Shown here: one piece after another, positions 43,020-52,059 of the stretch
Layout: each line of letters starts with the position of its first letter
Position numbering within the stretch: the first letter of the stretch is position 1
Assembly (NCBI RefSeq): GCF_031846245.1
Contig: NZ_JAVRIC010000016.1
Coordinates: forward strand, 28,761 to 92,760
Source: Banduia mediterranea
GTDB taxonomy: Bacteria; Pseudomonadota; Gammaproteobacteria; Nevskiales; Nevskiaceae
Length of the DNA stretch: 64,000 nt
Direction of reading: 5' to 3'
Notes under the pieces: model-generated
Told to the model about the DNA's origin: nothing
Databases searched by the model: none
What the model saw: only the letters and a program-made list of their open reading frames with translations
Made by a program: the position numbers and the translations under genes

Positions 43020-43789
43020 GCGACGCCGGGTTGCAGGCGGTCTACGATGCGCTGGTCGAATGCGATCCGGTCGAGAAGTGCCGCAAGCTCGGAGGGGTCG
43101 AAATCGGCGAGGGCATCGCCCGGGTACCGCGCGCGCAGCCGGTCGAAGCGATCCCCGGCCGGCCGCCACGGCCGCTGTTGTGCCACCCGCGCGAGATGCC
43201 GAAACGCAGTCTCGGCGGGCCGGCCGGTCGCGCGGCGCTGCTGCACGCGGTGGCGCATATCGAGTTCAACGCCATCAACCTGGCGCTGGACGCGATCTGG
43301 CGTTTCGAGGCGATGCCCGCGGACTATTACCACGACTGGCTCAGCGTGGCCCGTGACGAGGCGCGCCATTTCGGCCTGTGCCGGCAGCGCCTGCGCGAAA
43401 TGGGCCTGGACTACGGCGAGCTGCCGGCGCACGACGGCCTGTGGGAAGCCGCGCAGAAGACCGCGCACGACGTACTGGCGCGCATGGCCTGCGTGCCGCG
43501 TGTGCTGGAAGCGCGCGGCCTGGACGTGACGCCCGGCATGATCGAGCGCCTGCGCCAGGCCGGGGACGAACGCAGCGTCGCCGTGCTGGAGGTGATTCTG
43601 CACGAGGAAGTGCGCCATGTGGCCATCGGCACGCGCTGGTTCCGTGAACTGTGCGCGCAGCGCCAACTGCCGCCGGACCCGACCTTTCGCGACTTGCTGG
43701 CGCGACATCAGATGCAGGTCCGGCCGCCGTTCAACTGGCCGGCGCGCGAGGCGGCGGGGTTTGTGCGCTGCGAGCTTCCTGGCCTTTGA
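43016..43789 (+). CDS. DUF455 family ferritin-like protein
   Basis: 257 residues of the DUF455 family, related to ferritin-like di-iron proteins. Potential metal ligands are in HAVAHIEFNAINLALDAIWR, VARDEARHFGLCRQRLREMG and LEVILHEEVRHVAIGTRWF, giving the ExxH pattern of a di-iron four-helix bundle. The reaction is not known. The GTG start overlaps the metZ stop. Its TGA is directly followed by the complement of the stop codon of the convergent TadG-like gene. Confidence 0.85.
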   Translation: MSDAGLQAVYDALVECDPVEKCRKLGGVEIGEGIARVPRAQPVEAIPGRPPRPLLCHPREMPKRSLGGPAGRAALLHAVAHIEFNAINLALDAIWRFEAMPADYYHDWLSVARDEARHFGLCRQRLREMGLDYGELPAHDGLWEAAQKTAHDVLARMACVPRVLEARGLDVTPGMIERLRQAGDERSVAVLEVILHEEVRHVAIGTRWFRELCAQRQLPPDPTFRDLLARHQMQVRPPFNWPAREAAGFVRCELPGL

Positions 43790-45688
43790 TCAAGGCGCTG
43801 CCGCCTGGTCCCCCATGGGGGAATGCGTGAAGACCAGCGGTTGCTTGACCTCGAGCGACTGTATCGTCACGTCGACATCGGCGATGCTGATGCCTAGCAG
43901 ATCGAGCAGCGCAAATACCAGTGAATCAATTGCCGTGAGCAATGGAGTGAGCAGGTCCACGAGAAAGTTTGTCAGCACGTTAAGGAGATCGGTAATGTGC
44001 AAAATATCGAGCAATTTCAACACGAGCCACAGGACGCCCCCCAGCAGGCTCGGATCTTCGAAAACCAGGCCCCCATCGGCAAGAACCGCATTGACCGAAT
44101 CGATCAGGTCCGACACGAGCGGGGACAGCGCACTGTCGGCTGAGGCTTCGGTGGCAGCCGGATAAGGGCCTTCTACCGTATCGGCGATGCCCTCGTTACC
44201 GATCACGCTTACGATGACGGGATCCGCCAAACCGAGCTTGAGTATCGGTAAGCCCAGGAGCGACAGCGAAATCAGCTTGGTTGGTGCCTCCAGTGAGTCG
44301 ACGCCCTCCGGCGCGGCGCCGCCAGGCAGATAGGCGCCGATACCGGCGCGCAGGGTCGCCGTCTTGCTGAGCACATCAACAGCCGGTTCGGGATGGTGGA
44401 GATCCTGGCACTGCACGGCTTCGGCGACCGACTCGGCCTGAGCCGCCTCCACCACCACGGCCAGGCTGATGGCCCCAGCGCCGTCGGCGCCCAGCAACGC
44501 CGCCGGATTCAGTATCGAAAGCAGGTTGGCATTGACCACAATGGCCACCTGCGAGGTTCGTGCGCGCACGCGTGGGGCACCATCGGAGAAGTAGCCTGGT
44601 GCGCCGGCGGCGATCTGCGACGGTTCGATGATGTTGATGGAGACCTGCAAGTCCGCGAGGCTGCCGACGATGGCTGAAAGCGGGCCCAGAAGAGGCTTCA
44701 AGGCTTCGGCGCTGAGGTCGACGGCCACCGGGATGCCTTCGGCGCCGCCTTCGGCGAGCCCGCGCAGCAGCTCGAGCACGTTGATCGGTAGCGCGCCGAC
44801 CACGCCTTCCAAACCATTTTCAACGATGACGACGTTTCCGGGCGAGACCGTGATCGACGGGTCCACAACGTCGGCGAGGTTTTCGACGATGCCGCGTGTG
44901 ACCAGAAGGTCGACAGCGCCGACCGTGACGTCGAGCGTGGTGGCGATCGCATTGAGCAACAGCGGTAATTCAATGTCGGTGGTCAGCAGGGAGTTGATGC
45001 CGCGCGGATCGTTCTCGCTGGTCGCCAGACCGAGTTCGACGGCGATCGAGCCGAGTGTGACGCTTGCATCCGCCAGCGCGTGATAGGAGGCTACATCGAG
45101 CTGAATGTCGGTTCGCAGCAAGGTGCCCAGCAGGGCATTGAGCAGGATCGATTGTGTAGTGTCCAGCGAAAGCAGGGTTGAACCGACGCTCATCGCGACT
45201 TGCGGTATCTGTCGGGCAGAGGCGTAGACGACGAGTTCGTTCGCAGAGCTTCCTTCAGTCGGGAACGGAAAGAAGCGTCTCGGGAACGGGCGGTGGAGTT
45301 CGACGTAGACCGCGTCGGCTTCGTCGATATCGGTCAGCGTGAATGTGCGGCTGCCGGCGCTGGACGTTTCTTTACCTACCTCGAAAAAGGAGCCGCCTTC
45401 CTCCAGAGTCGTCCAGGACGCACCGTTGGTTTCCAGAGACAGCTTGATATTGTCCTCGACATCCTTCTTCGTTGCCATTTCTGTGCCATCGCAACGTGCG
45501 ATGGCGCGCGAAGCGTCCAGCGCCGCCATGTCCGCCTGCTTCTGCAGCACGCGCTTGGCGAAGTAGAGATTGCCGATGTCCAGTGCCAGGAATACCGCCG
45601 ATAGCATGGCAATGAGGCCGATACCTGCGATGACGGCCACTGCGCCGCGTTGGCGGTGGCGTCCATGCAGGGAATATCCGTATTCCAT
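43790..45688 (-). CDS. TadG-like membrane protein (Tad/Flp-associated) with large extracytoplasmic part
   Basis: 632 residues. The N-terminus is a TadE/TadG-type anchor: RQRGAVAVIAGIGLIAMLSA then LDIGNLYFAKRVLQKQADMA and ALDASRAIARC, the hallmark of putative Flp pilus-assembly proteins. The rest is an unusual Leu/Val/Ala-rich domain with short hydrophobic segments (LLLNAIATTLDVTVGAVDLL, VLELLRGLAEGG, LLTPLLTAIDSLVFALLDLL). No other tad gene is nearby. The ATG at 45688 has AGGAA upstream. The stop abuts that of the DUF455 gene without a terminator. Confidence 0.78.
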   Translation of the reverse strand: MEYGYSLHGRHRQRGAVAVIAGIGLIAMLSAVFLALDIGNLYFAKRVLQKQADMAALDASRAIARCDGTEMATKKDVEDNIKLSLETNGASWTTLEEGGSFFEVGKETSSAGSRTFTLTDIDEADAVYVELHRPFPRRFFPFPTEGSSANELVVYASARQIPQVAMSVGSTLLSLDTTQSILLNALLGTLLRTDIQLDVASYHALADASVTLGSIAVELGLATSENDPRGINSLLTTDIELPLLLNAIATTLDVTVGAVDLLVTRGIVENLADVVDPSITVSPGNVVIVENGLEGVVGALPINVLELLRGLAEGGAEGIPVAVDLSAEALKPLLGPLSAIVGSLADLQVSINIIEPSQIAAGAPGYFSDGAPRVRARTSQVAIVVNANLLSILNPAALLGADGAGAISLAVVVEAAQAESVAEAVQCQDLHHPEPAVDVLSKTATLRAGIGAYLPGGAAPEGVDSLEAPTKLISLSLLGLPILKLGLADPVIVSVIGNEGIADTVEGPYPAATEASADSALSPLVSDLIDSVNAVLADGGLVFEDPSLLGGVLWLVLKLLDILHITDLLNVLTNFLVDLLTPLLTAIDSLVFALLDLLGISIADVDVTIQSLEVKQPLVFTHSPMGDQAAAP

Positions 45689-45788
45689 AAGGCTGTTCCT
45701 GATCCATCCAGATATTCGGATTGTGGGATCGATCATCCCTGCTGCGCGCATGCGGAGGGACGAACGGCTGCGGCGATGCGACCGGAGG

Positions 45789-46562
45789 CTATTTCGCGGC
45801 CGGTCCGCCGACGAGGCGGCGTTCCCAATCCGCACCGGTGAGGCGCAGGTATTCGCAGCGCCGCGGGCGCCAGTCCGCCAGCACGATGCGCTCGCGGCCG
45901 CCGGCCAGGGCGTGCTCGGCGGGGCGGTGCGTGTGGCCGTGGATCATGCGGGTGCAGCCATGCCGTTCGAGTTCGCGTTCGATCGCGGCGGTGCTGACGT
46001 CGGTGATCTGCTCGGGCTTGCCGCGCTGCGCATCGGCGCTGCGATGGCGCAGGCCGCCGGCAATCCGTTCGCGCAGGCGTCGCGGCAGGGCGACGAAGCC
46101 CGCCTGCGCGACGCGGTTGCGGGCGAAACGGCGCCAGCGCTGGTAGGCGACGTCGTCTTCGCAGTAACGGTCGCCATGCGACAGCAGCGTGGCGACGCCG
46201 CCGAAATGCAGGTGGCGCGGCTCGCCCAGCAACGCCACGCCGGTGGCGGCGGCGAAACGTTCGCCGACCAGGAAATCGCGGTTGCCGTGCATGAAGCCGA
46301 TGCGCGTGCCGCTGCGGGTGCAGTCGAGCAGGGCCGCGCATTCGGCGGCGTAGACTTCCAGGCCCACGTCGTCGCCGATCCAGTATTCGAACAGGTCGCC
46401 GAGGATATAGACGGACTGCGCGTCGGCGGCCGGTCCTCGCAGAAACGCGATGAAACGCTCGCGCAAGGACGACGGCCCTGGCGGCAGATGCAGGTCCGCC
46501 AGAAGCAGGACCGCACCCGCGGCGGGAGGGGGCATCGCGGGCCTGGTGCTACTGGCCGGCAT
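45789..46562 (-). CDS. lpxH: UDP-2,3-diacylglucosamine diphosphatase
   Basis: 257-residue calcineurin-like phosphoesterase of lipid A synthesis, hydrolysing UDP-2,3-diacylglucosamine to lipid X. Metal ligands are in LLADLHL, ILGDLFEYWIGDD, FMHGNRDFLVG, LLSHGDRYCEDD and MIHGHTHRPA. It proves an LPS-type outer membrane. The start overlaps ppiB by 14 bases; an internal ATG at 46535 is a possible alternative. The ppiB-lpxH order is conserved in Gammaproteobacteria. Confidence 0.95.
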   Translation of the reverse strand: MPASSTRPAMPPPAAGAVLLLADLHLPPGPSSLRERFIAFLRGPAADAQSVYILGDLFEYWIGDDVGLEVYAAECAALLDCTRSGTRIGFMHGNRDFLVGERFAAATGVALLGEPRHLHFGGVATLLSHGDRYCEDDVAYQRWRRFARNRVAQAGFVALPRRLRERIAGGLRHRSADAQRGKPEQITDVSTAAIERELERHGCTRMIHGHTHRPAEHALAGGRERIVLADWRPRRCEYLRLTGADWERRLVGGPAAK

Positions 46563-47085
46563 CCGAGCCGTCCACCGGCACGATGCTCTGGATGCTCACG
46601 GTCGTTTGCGGGACATCGCGCGGGAACGGGCCCTTGGAACCGGTCGGTGCGGTGGCGATGCGGTCGACCACGTCCATGCCTTCGATGACTTTTCCGAACA
46701 CGGCATAGCCCCAGCCGCCGGGCGATTGTTCAGCGTCCAGCGAGGCATTGTCACGATGGTTGATGAAGAATTGGCAGCGCGCGCTATGCGGGCTCGGGGT
46801 GCGCGCCATCGACAGGGTGCTGCGGCTGTTTGAAACGCCGTTGCGGGATTCGTTTTCGACCGGTTCGCGTGCCGGGCGTTCCTTGAAGCTCTCGTCATAA
46901 CCGCCGCCCTGGATCATGAAGCCTTCGATCACGCGGTGAAACACGGTGCCTTCGTAGTGCCCGCTTTCCACGTACTGCAGGAAATTGGCGACGGTCTTCG
47001 GCGATTGCTCGGAATACAGCTCGATCAGCAGGTCGCCCTCGCTGGTCTGCATGCGGACGCGGGGCAGGGCTTCGGTCTTGTTCAT
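46549..47085 (-). CDS. ppiB: Cyclophilin-type peptidyl-prolyl isomerase
   Basis: 178 residues: TSEGDLLIELYSEQSPKTVA, GTVFHRVIEGFMIQGGG, the active-site Arg in FHRV, and FINHRDNASLD, YAVFGKVIEGMDVVDRI of the cyclophilin fold. There is no signal peptide, so it is cytoplasmic like PpiB. The first codons include a short extension (MNKTEALPRVR). It overlaps lpxH and lies 51 bases downstream of dusA. Confidence 0.94.
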   Translation of the reverse strand: MNKTEALPRVRMQTSEGDLLIELYSEQSPKTVANFLQYVESGHYEGTVFHRVIEGFMIQGGGYDESFKERPAREPVENESRNGVSNSRSTLSMARTPSPHSARCQFFINHRDNASLDAEQSPGGWGYAVFGKVIEGMDVVDRIATAPTGSKGPFPRDVPQTTVSIQSIVPVDGSDAGQ

Positions 47086-47136
47086 GAGATTTCTGGTGTT
47101 GTCGTGGAGTTGTGCTTGAAGGGAGCCGGACGCTTT

Positions 47137-48132
47137 TCAGGCGACCTTGCAGAATTCGCTGGCGGCGGACACAGCGGCCAGGGCGTCTTCGATGACTTCG
47201 ATGCCTGCGCCGGACCGACAGGCGCGCTCGGACAGTACGCGCCGCCACTGTCGGCCGCCGGGCTGTCCGTGAAACAGCCCGAGGATGTGGCGCGTGATCG
47301 TGGGCAGATTATTGCCCGCCGCGAGACGCTGTTCGACATAAGGGAACAGCGCGTGGACGATCTGGTGGCGGTCCCGGGTACTGGCCTGCGCGCCGAACAG
47401 GCGCTCGTCGACCTCGGACAGCAGCCAGGGGCGATGATAGGCGGCGCGTCCGAGCATCACGCCGTCGACATGGCGCAGATGTTCCTCGCAATCATCCACG
47501 GTTTCGATGCCGCCGTTGATGACGATGCGAAGCTGCGGGTAGTCCTGCTTGAGCCGGTACACCACGTCGTAATTCAGCGGCGGGACTTCCCGGTTTTCCT
47601 TGGGGGACAGTCCTTTCAACCAAGCCTTGCGCGCATGCACGATGAAGGTCTCGCAGCCGGCGGCCGCCACGTGATCGACGAAGGCGCGAAGAAAGACCTC
47701 ATCTTCGCAATCGTCCACGCCGATGCGGCACTTGACGGTGACGGGCAGGGCGGTGGCGCCGCGCATCGCGGCCACGCTGGCCGCGACATGCGCCGGCTCG
47801 CGCATCAGGCAGGCGCCGAAGCGGCCTTCCTGCACGCGGTCGGACGGACAGCCGCAATTGAGGTTGACCTCGGCGTAGCCCCAGCGTTCGGCCAGCTCCG
47901 CACTATGGGCCAGCTCGCCGGGGTCGCTGCCGCCGAGTTGCAGCGCCAGCGGATGCTCGGCCGCATCGTAATCCAGGTGTCGCGCGACGTCGCCGTGCAA
48001 GAGCGCGCCGGTGGTCACCATCTCGGTGTAGAGCAGGGCACGGCGTGTGAGCTGCCGGTGGAAATACCGACAGTCCCGCGTCGTCCAGTCCATCATCGGC
48101 GCGATGGAAAACCTGTGGTGCGTGTCATTCAA
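47137..48132 (-). CDS. dusA: tRNA-dihydrouridine synthase A
   Basis: 331 residues of the DusA type, an FMN enzyme reducing U20/U20a in tRNA. FSIAPMMDWTTRDCRYFHRQ, LALQLGGSDPGELAHSAEL, NLNCGCPSDRVQEGRFGACL (catalytic Cys), KCRIGVDD, FIVHARKAWLKGLSPKENR and INGGIETVDD, DGVMLGRAAYHRPW are diagnostic. The open frame extends far upstream. The family's usual N-terminus fits a TTG at 48132 (NDTHHRFS) with AGGACAG upstream, chosen here. Confidence 0.9.
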   Translation of the reverse strand: MNDTHHRFSIAPMMDWTTRDCRYFHRQLTRRALLYTEMVTTGALLHGDVARHLDYDAAEHPLALQLGGSDPGELAHSAELAERWGYAEVNLNCGCPSDRVQEGRFGACLMREPAHVAASVAAMRGATALPVTVKCRIGVDDCEDEVFLRAFVDHVAAAGCETFIVHARKAWLKGLSPKENREVPPLNYDVVYRLKQDYPQLRIVINGGIETVDDCEEHLRHVDGVMLGRAAYHRPWLLSEVDERLFGAQASTRDRHQIVHALFPYVEQRLAAGNNLPTITRHILGLFHGQPGGRQWRRVLSERACRSGAGIEVIEDALAAVSAASEFCKVA

Positions 48133-48675
48133 TGGCTGTCCTGTGCCCGCGAGTTTGCGCCGCAAGCGTACCCGCTGCAGGCCGTCGAGGTCGGTTTCTT
48201 GAACCCGCAAGTTTGCGGAGAAATGGCTTGCCTTCGCAAGATTCAGGCGGTCGGCCATCGCCGTCTGCGACTTACGGAATGCGCGGCAGGGTCCAGGGAC
48301 ACTGGATCGACCAGCATTGGTATCCCGCAACCGTGAAGTGATTCCGGGTGACATCGGAACCTTCGTTCTGATTGCCTGGCCTGGGTGCGGATCGGCAATG
48401 GCGTCCCGCCACCAGACCGAAAAGTTCGACAGCCTGACGCCATAGCCCTCAGCCGTGGCATTGGCCACCGGCGCGAAGCGCAGCCACTCGAACTGCATGG
48501 CCGCGCTCCACAGGGCATACAGCACCAGCGCTCGGTAGCGGGCGGCATGGCCTTCTCGCTTCAGTCGCCGAACAGGGTCTCCTCGGCTTCGTCGAAGGCA
48601 TCGGCCACGGGCTGGCATCTGGCGTTGCAGTTTCGACGTTGTTGAACTGCCGGCAGGACCACCGGCATGATTAGT
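48133..48675. other. Region with no assured gene
   Basis: The minus-strand frame of dusA stays open to 48618 and contains a protein-like stretch (LVLYALWSAAMQFEWLRFAP), but it has no plausible start and no family I know. A second minus-strand frame near 48560 ends FDEAEETLFGD. This could be a decayed gene. I see no RNA gene. Confidence 0.35.
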
Positions 48676-48713
48676 TTGCCAGTGAAATATTGTCTGATAA
48701 GATGATGATCATC
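48676..48713 (+). promoter_or_regulatory. Promoter and palindrome of the MarR-efflux operon
   Basis: TTGCCA at 48676 and TAAGAT at 48698 with a 16-base spacer resemble a sigma-70 promoter. GATGATCATC (48704-48713), a perfect ten-base palindrome, covers the expected transcription start and is a candidate MarR operator. The leader to the ATG is about 140 bases. Confidence 0.5.
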
Positions 48714-48851
48714 GGCCTTACAGTGGCCGCTGCATCGCCAGGAACCATGCTGCGCGTGCCGGCGAAGATCGCCGCCGCCGTCGTCGTCCGTTGACGGCAA
48801 TGGCAGTACTCCTGGCGCCGCGCGCGGCTTGAGATCGGGACTTGTTTGCCA

Positions 48852-49391
48852 ATGACGAAACTTGCGACGCACATCTCGATCATGGTTGCCGGCATCGACC
48901 GTGTGAGCCAGCTGATGCCTGGCATGCCGAAGCAGTTGATGGTTCTGGCGCGGCTCATTCTGATCATCAGCCGCAGGTTCGAGGAACGCCTGGCGCATGA
49001 GCTGGCACCGCACCGGCTCAATCAGAGTGAACTGATCACGCTGATGTTTCTGTGCAGTCGGCCCGATGGGGTGTCGACGCCGGGGGAGTTGTGCGCCGTG
49101 ACCTGGGAGAGCACATCGAACATGACACGGATCGGCAACGCCCTGATCGGACGTGGTCTGATCGTGCGCAAGCCGAGCCGAACCGACCGGCGGCGCGTGA
49201 TGATCGGCGTCACGCCGTCCGGGCGGCGCTTCGTGCAGCGCCTCGTGCCGACGATGTTTCCGGTCCTGGAGAAACTGTTCGGAAACTTCAGCGCGGCCGA
49301 GCTGGCGCGACTGAACCGGCTGCTGATCAAGCTCGCAGGCAATGTCGACTGCCTGTACGAAGCGGATTCCGGGAACGGGAGATCTCGATGA
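48852..49391 (+). CDS. MarR-family transcriptional regulator
   Basis: 179 residues with the MarR winged helix: RLNQSELITLMFLCSRPDG, STPGELCAVTWESTSNMTRI and the wing RKPSRTDRRRVMIGVTPSGR. The ATG at 48852 replaces a TTG two codons earlier. It is the first gene of an operon with three efflux genes, the stop overlapping the next ATG (ATGA), and is probably a drug-responsive repressor of them. Confidence 0.88.
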   Translation: MTKLATHISIMVAGIDRVSQLMPGMPKQLMVLARLILIISRRFEERLAHELAPHRLNQSELITLMFLCSRPDGVSTPGELCAVTWESTSNMTRIGNALIGRGLIVRKPSRTDRRRVMIGVTPSGRRFVQRLVPTMFPVLEKLFGNFSAAELARLNRLLIKLAGNVDCLYEADSGNGRSR

Positions 49392-50860
49392 AGTTCCGGC
49401 AACGGCGCTGTGCGCTGCTGGCGGTGGCCGCCGCCGGCGTCGTGGCCCTCTGCGCCTGCAGCCTCCCTCAGCGCGTGTCGCCGCCCGCGCTGGACGGCCA
49501 GGCATCGCTGGGCGATCTGCAGGTGGCCACCCTCGGCGCATGGCCGCAGTCGGCGTGGTGGAGGGCCTACCGGGATCCGCAGCTCGACCAGCTGATCGGG
49601 CTGGCGATGCGCACGACGCCGGATCTCGCGCTCGCCAGCGCCCGCGTGCAGAGCGCGGAATCCGCAATGAGGGCCGTCGCTGCGCAGGCCGGGCTGTCCG
49701 TCAACGGCAGTGCCCAATGGTCGCGGCGTCGCATGAGCGACCATGGCATATTGCCCACCGAGTTCCTGGGCATCAGCTGGTACAGCCAGGCCGACATCGG
49801 CCTGCAGATGAACTACGAACTCGACTGGTGGGGCAAGAAGCGGGCCGCCGTCGAGGCGGCAATCGGTGAGATGCGGGCGGCGGCGGCGCAGGCTGCAGCG
49901 GCCGCACTGACGATTCAGTACGCCGTGGCGGACACCTACTTCGCCTGGCAGGCCGATCAAGCGCGGCTGGGGCTGGCTGGTGACCGACTTGCGGCGCAGA
50001 AGCGCCTCACCGGGATTGCGGACCTGCGCGTCAGCCATGGCGTCGATCTTCCGGACGAGGCCCAGGTTGCGCACGCGCAGCTTGCGGCAGCGCGCGAACA
50101 GCTGACCGCTTTGCAGGGCTCGGCCAGGGTCCGGCTGGCGGGTCTGGCGGCTCTGATCGGTGTGCCGATGGACCGCCTGCCGCCGCTTGCGCCGCGCGCG
50201 CTCCCGGAAGTGGCGCAGGGACTGCCTGCGGACGCCAGCCTGAACCTGTTGGCGCGCCGGCCCGACGTCACCGCGAGCCGTTGGCAGGTCCAGGCAGCAC
50301 TGCGTCAGACCGATGTGGCACGTGCCCAGTTTCTGCCGGATTTCAGCCTGGGGGCCCTGGTCGGGCTGTCGAGCATCGACATGGACCGCCTGTTCGACGG
50401 CGGCAGCCGGGTTTTCGAGCTGACGCCCGCGCTGCACCTGCCGGTCTTCAACAGCGGGCTGCTCAAGGCGAACTATGGCGCGCGCCGGGCGCAGCTTGAG
50501 GCTGCGATCGCCAGCTACCGCAGCACGGTGCTCGCTGCGGTGCGCGAGGTCGCGACGCAGGCTCTCACCGCGCAGACGCTGGGCGAGCGGCGGCGCGAGC
50601 AGAATGAGCAGCTCGCGGCCGCGAACATGCTTTACGCCAGCGCGCTTTCGCGCGGGCAGCAGGGCGTCAGCGACGCGCGCGACGCGCTGGAGGCGCAGTC
50701 ACGCCTGCTGACGCAGCGCGATAGCACGCTACAGGTTCACGCGCTGGCGCTGGCCGCGGATCTCTCGCTGATCAAGGCACTGGGTGGCGGCTACCGGGCT
50801 GACGCCGGGGTGCCGCCACGATCTCCCGGCGCCACTACTTCAGGAGTCCCGTCCCGATGA
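49388..50860 (+). CDS. NodT-family outer-membrane efflux lipoprotein
   Basis: 490-residue TolC-like outer membrane factor. A signal peptide with lipobox (VALCACS, Cys about 25) gives a lipid anchor. The repeated OEP domains show WWRAYRDPQLDQLIGLAM, LASARVQSAESAMRAVAAQA, MNYELDWWGKKRAAVEAA, LNLLARRPDVTASRWQVQAA and FLPDFSLGALVGLSS. It forms the exit channel of the EmrAB-type pump encoded next. It overlaps marR and the next gene by four bases each. Confidence 0.92.
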   Translation: MKFRQRRCALLAVAAAGVVALCACSLPQRVSPPALDGQASLGDLQVATLGAWPQSAWWRAYRDPQLDQLIGLAMRTTPDLALASARVQSAESAMRAVAAQAGLSVNGSAQWSRRRMSDHGILPTEFLGISWYSQADIGLQMNYELDWWGKKRAAVEAAIGEMRAAAAQAAAAALTIQYAVADTYFAWQADQARLGLAGDRLAAQKRLTGIADLRVSHGVDLPDEAQVAHAQLAAAREQLTALQGSARVRLAGLAALIGVPMDRLPPLAPRALPEVAQGLPADASLNLLARRPDVTASRWQVQAALRQTDVARAQFLPDFSLGALVGLSSIDMDRLFDGGSRVFELTPALHLPVFNSGLLKANYGARRAQLEAAIASYRSTVLAAVREVATQALTAQTLGERRREQNEQLAAANMLYASALSRGQQGVSDARDALEAQSRLLTQRDSTLQVHALALAADLSLIKALGGGYRADAGVPPRSPGATTSGVPSR

Positions 50861-52053
50861 GCGAAACTGCGTCCAATACCGAAATCGGAAATGGCGGTGA
50901 CAAGCCGAATGGCATTCCGGCAGCGCGTGGGCGCGCGCTGCTGATCCTCGCCGCCGTATTTGTCGTCGCCGCACTCGCATGGCTGTTGCTGTGGCTGTTT
51001 GTATTCTCGGCATGGGAAACGACTGACAACGCCTATGTCGGCGGCAACCTCGTCGGCATCTCCGCGCAAGTCCCCGGCACGGTCGTGGAAATTCTCGCCG
51101 ACGATACGCAGCGCGTCGACGAGGGCCAGGTGGTGGTCCGCCTCGATCCGACGGACGCCGATGTGCGCCTGAGCCAGGCCCGCAGTGCCTTGGCGCAAGC
51201 CGTGCGCGCGGTGCGCCAGCAGGTGAGTACTGCGGGCGGCGCCGACGCTCAGCTTGTCGCGAGCGAAGCGGCGCTGAAGAAGGCACAGGACGATCTCGCC
51301 CGCCACTTGCCGCTGCTCAGGCAGCAGGCCACTTCGCCCGAGATCATCCAGCATCTGCGTGAAGCGGTGCGTCAGGCGCAGGCCGGCGCGGAGGCCGCCC
51401 GGGCACAGGCCGCCGCCGCCCACGCGGCCATCGATGACACGGCGGTCGCCAACCACCCGATCGTGGAACAGGCTCGCGCCGATTTCCGTGCGGCGTGGGT
51501 GGCGGCCCGGCGCAACGTGATCTACGCCCCGGTTTCCGGCTACGTGGCGCAGCGCAGTGTCCAGCTTGGCCAGAGCGTGCAGCCGGGGCAGCCGTTGATG
51601 ACCGTGGTCCCGCTCGACCAGCTGTGGGTTGATGCCAATTTCAAGGAGACGCAACTGCGCCGCGTGCGCATCGGCCAGCCGGTTGAACTGGTCTCCGACA
51701 TTTACGGTGGCGGCGTCGAATATCACGGGACGGTTCTGGGCATCGGCGCCGGTACCGGCAGCGTGTTCTCGCTGCTGCCGGCGCAGAATGCGACCGGCAA
51801 CTGGATCAAGGTCGTGCAGCGCCTGCCGGTGCGCATCGCGCTGGATCCGGGGTCGCTGCGCGAACATCCACTGCGCGTCGGCCTGTCGATGGAAGCGTCG
51901 GTGGACGTCAGCGACGACAGCGGGCCGGCGCTGGTCCCCACGCCGGCAGAGCATCCGGTGGCCAGCACACAGGTGTACGCGCGCCTGATCGCGCAGGCCG
52001 ACGAGCGGGCTGCGGAGATCGTTCACGCCAACCTGGGCCGGCCCAAGGACTGA
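50857..52053 (+). CDS. emrA: EmrA-type membrane fusion protein
   Basis: 398-residue periplasmic adaptor of the HlyD/EmrA family. One N-terminal transmembrane helix (LLILAAVFVVAALAWLLLWL) is followed by a biotinyl-lipoyl-like half (TTDNAYVGGNLVGISAQVPG), a coiled-coil hairpin and a beta-barrel part (VIYAPVSGYVAQRSVQLGQS, LWVDANFKETQLRRVRIGQP). It bridges the inner-membrane pump EmrB and the outer membrane channel. Confidence 0.93.
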   Translation: MSETASNTEIGNGGDKPNGIPAARGRALLILAAVFVVAALAWLLLWLFVFSAWETTDNAYVGGNLVGISAQVPGTVVEILADDTQRVDEGQVVVRLDPTDADVRLSQARSALAQAVRAVRQQVSTAGGADAQLVASEAALKKAQDDLARHLPLLRQQATSPEIIQHLREAVRQAQAGAEAARAQAAAAHAAIDDTAVANHPIVEQARADFRAAWVAARRNVIYAPVSGYVAQRSVQLGQSVQPGQPLMTVVPLDQLWVDANFKETQLRRVRIGQPVELVSDIYGGGVEYHGTVLGIGAGTGSVFSLLPAQNATGNWIKVVQRLPVRIALDPGSLREHPLRVGLSMEASVDVSDDSGPALVPTPAEHPVASTQVYARLIAQADERAAEIVHANLGRPKD

Positions 52054-52059
52054 TCCGCC

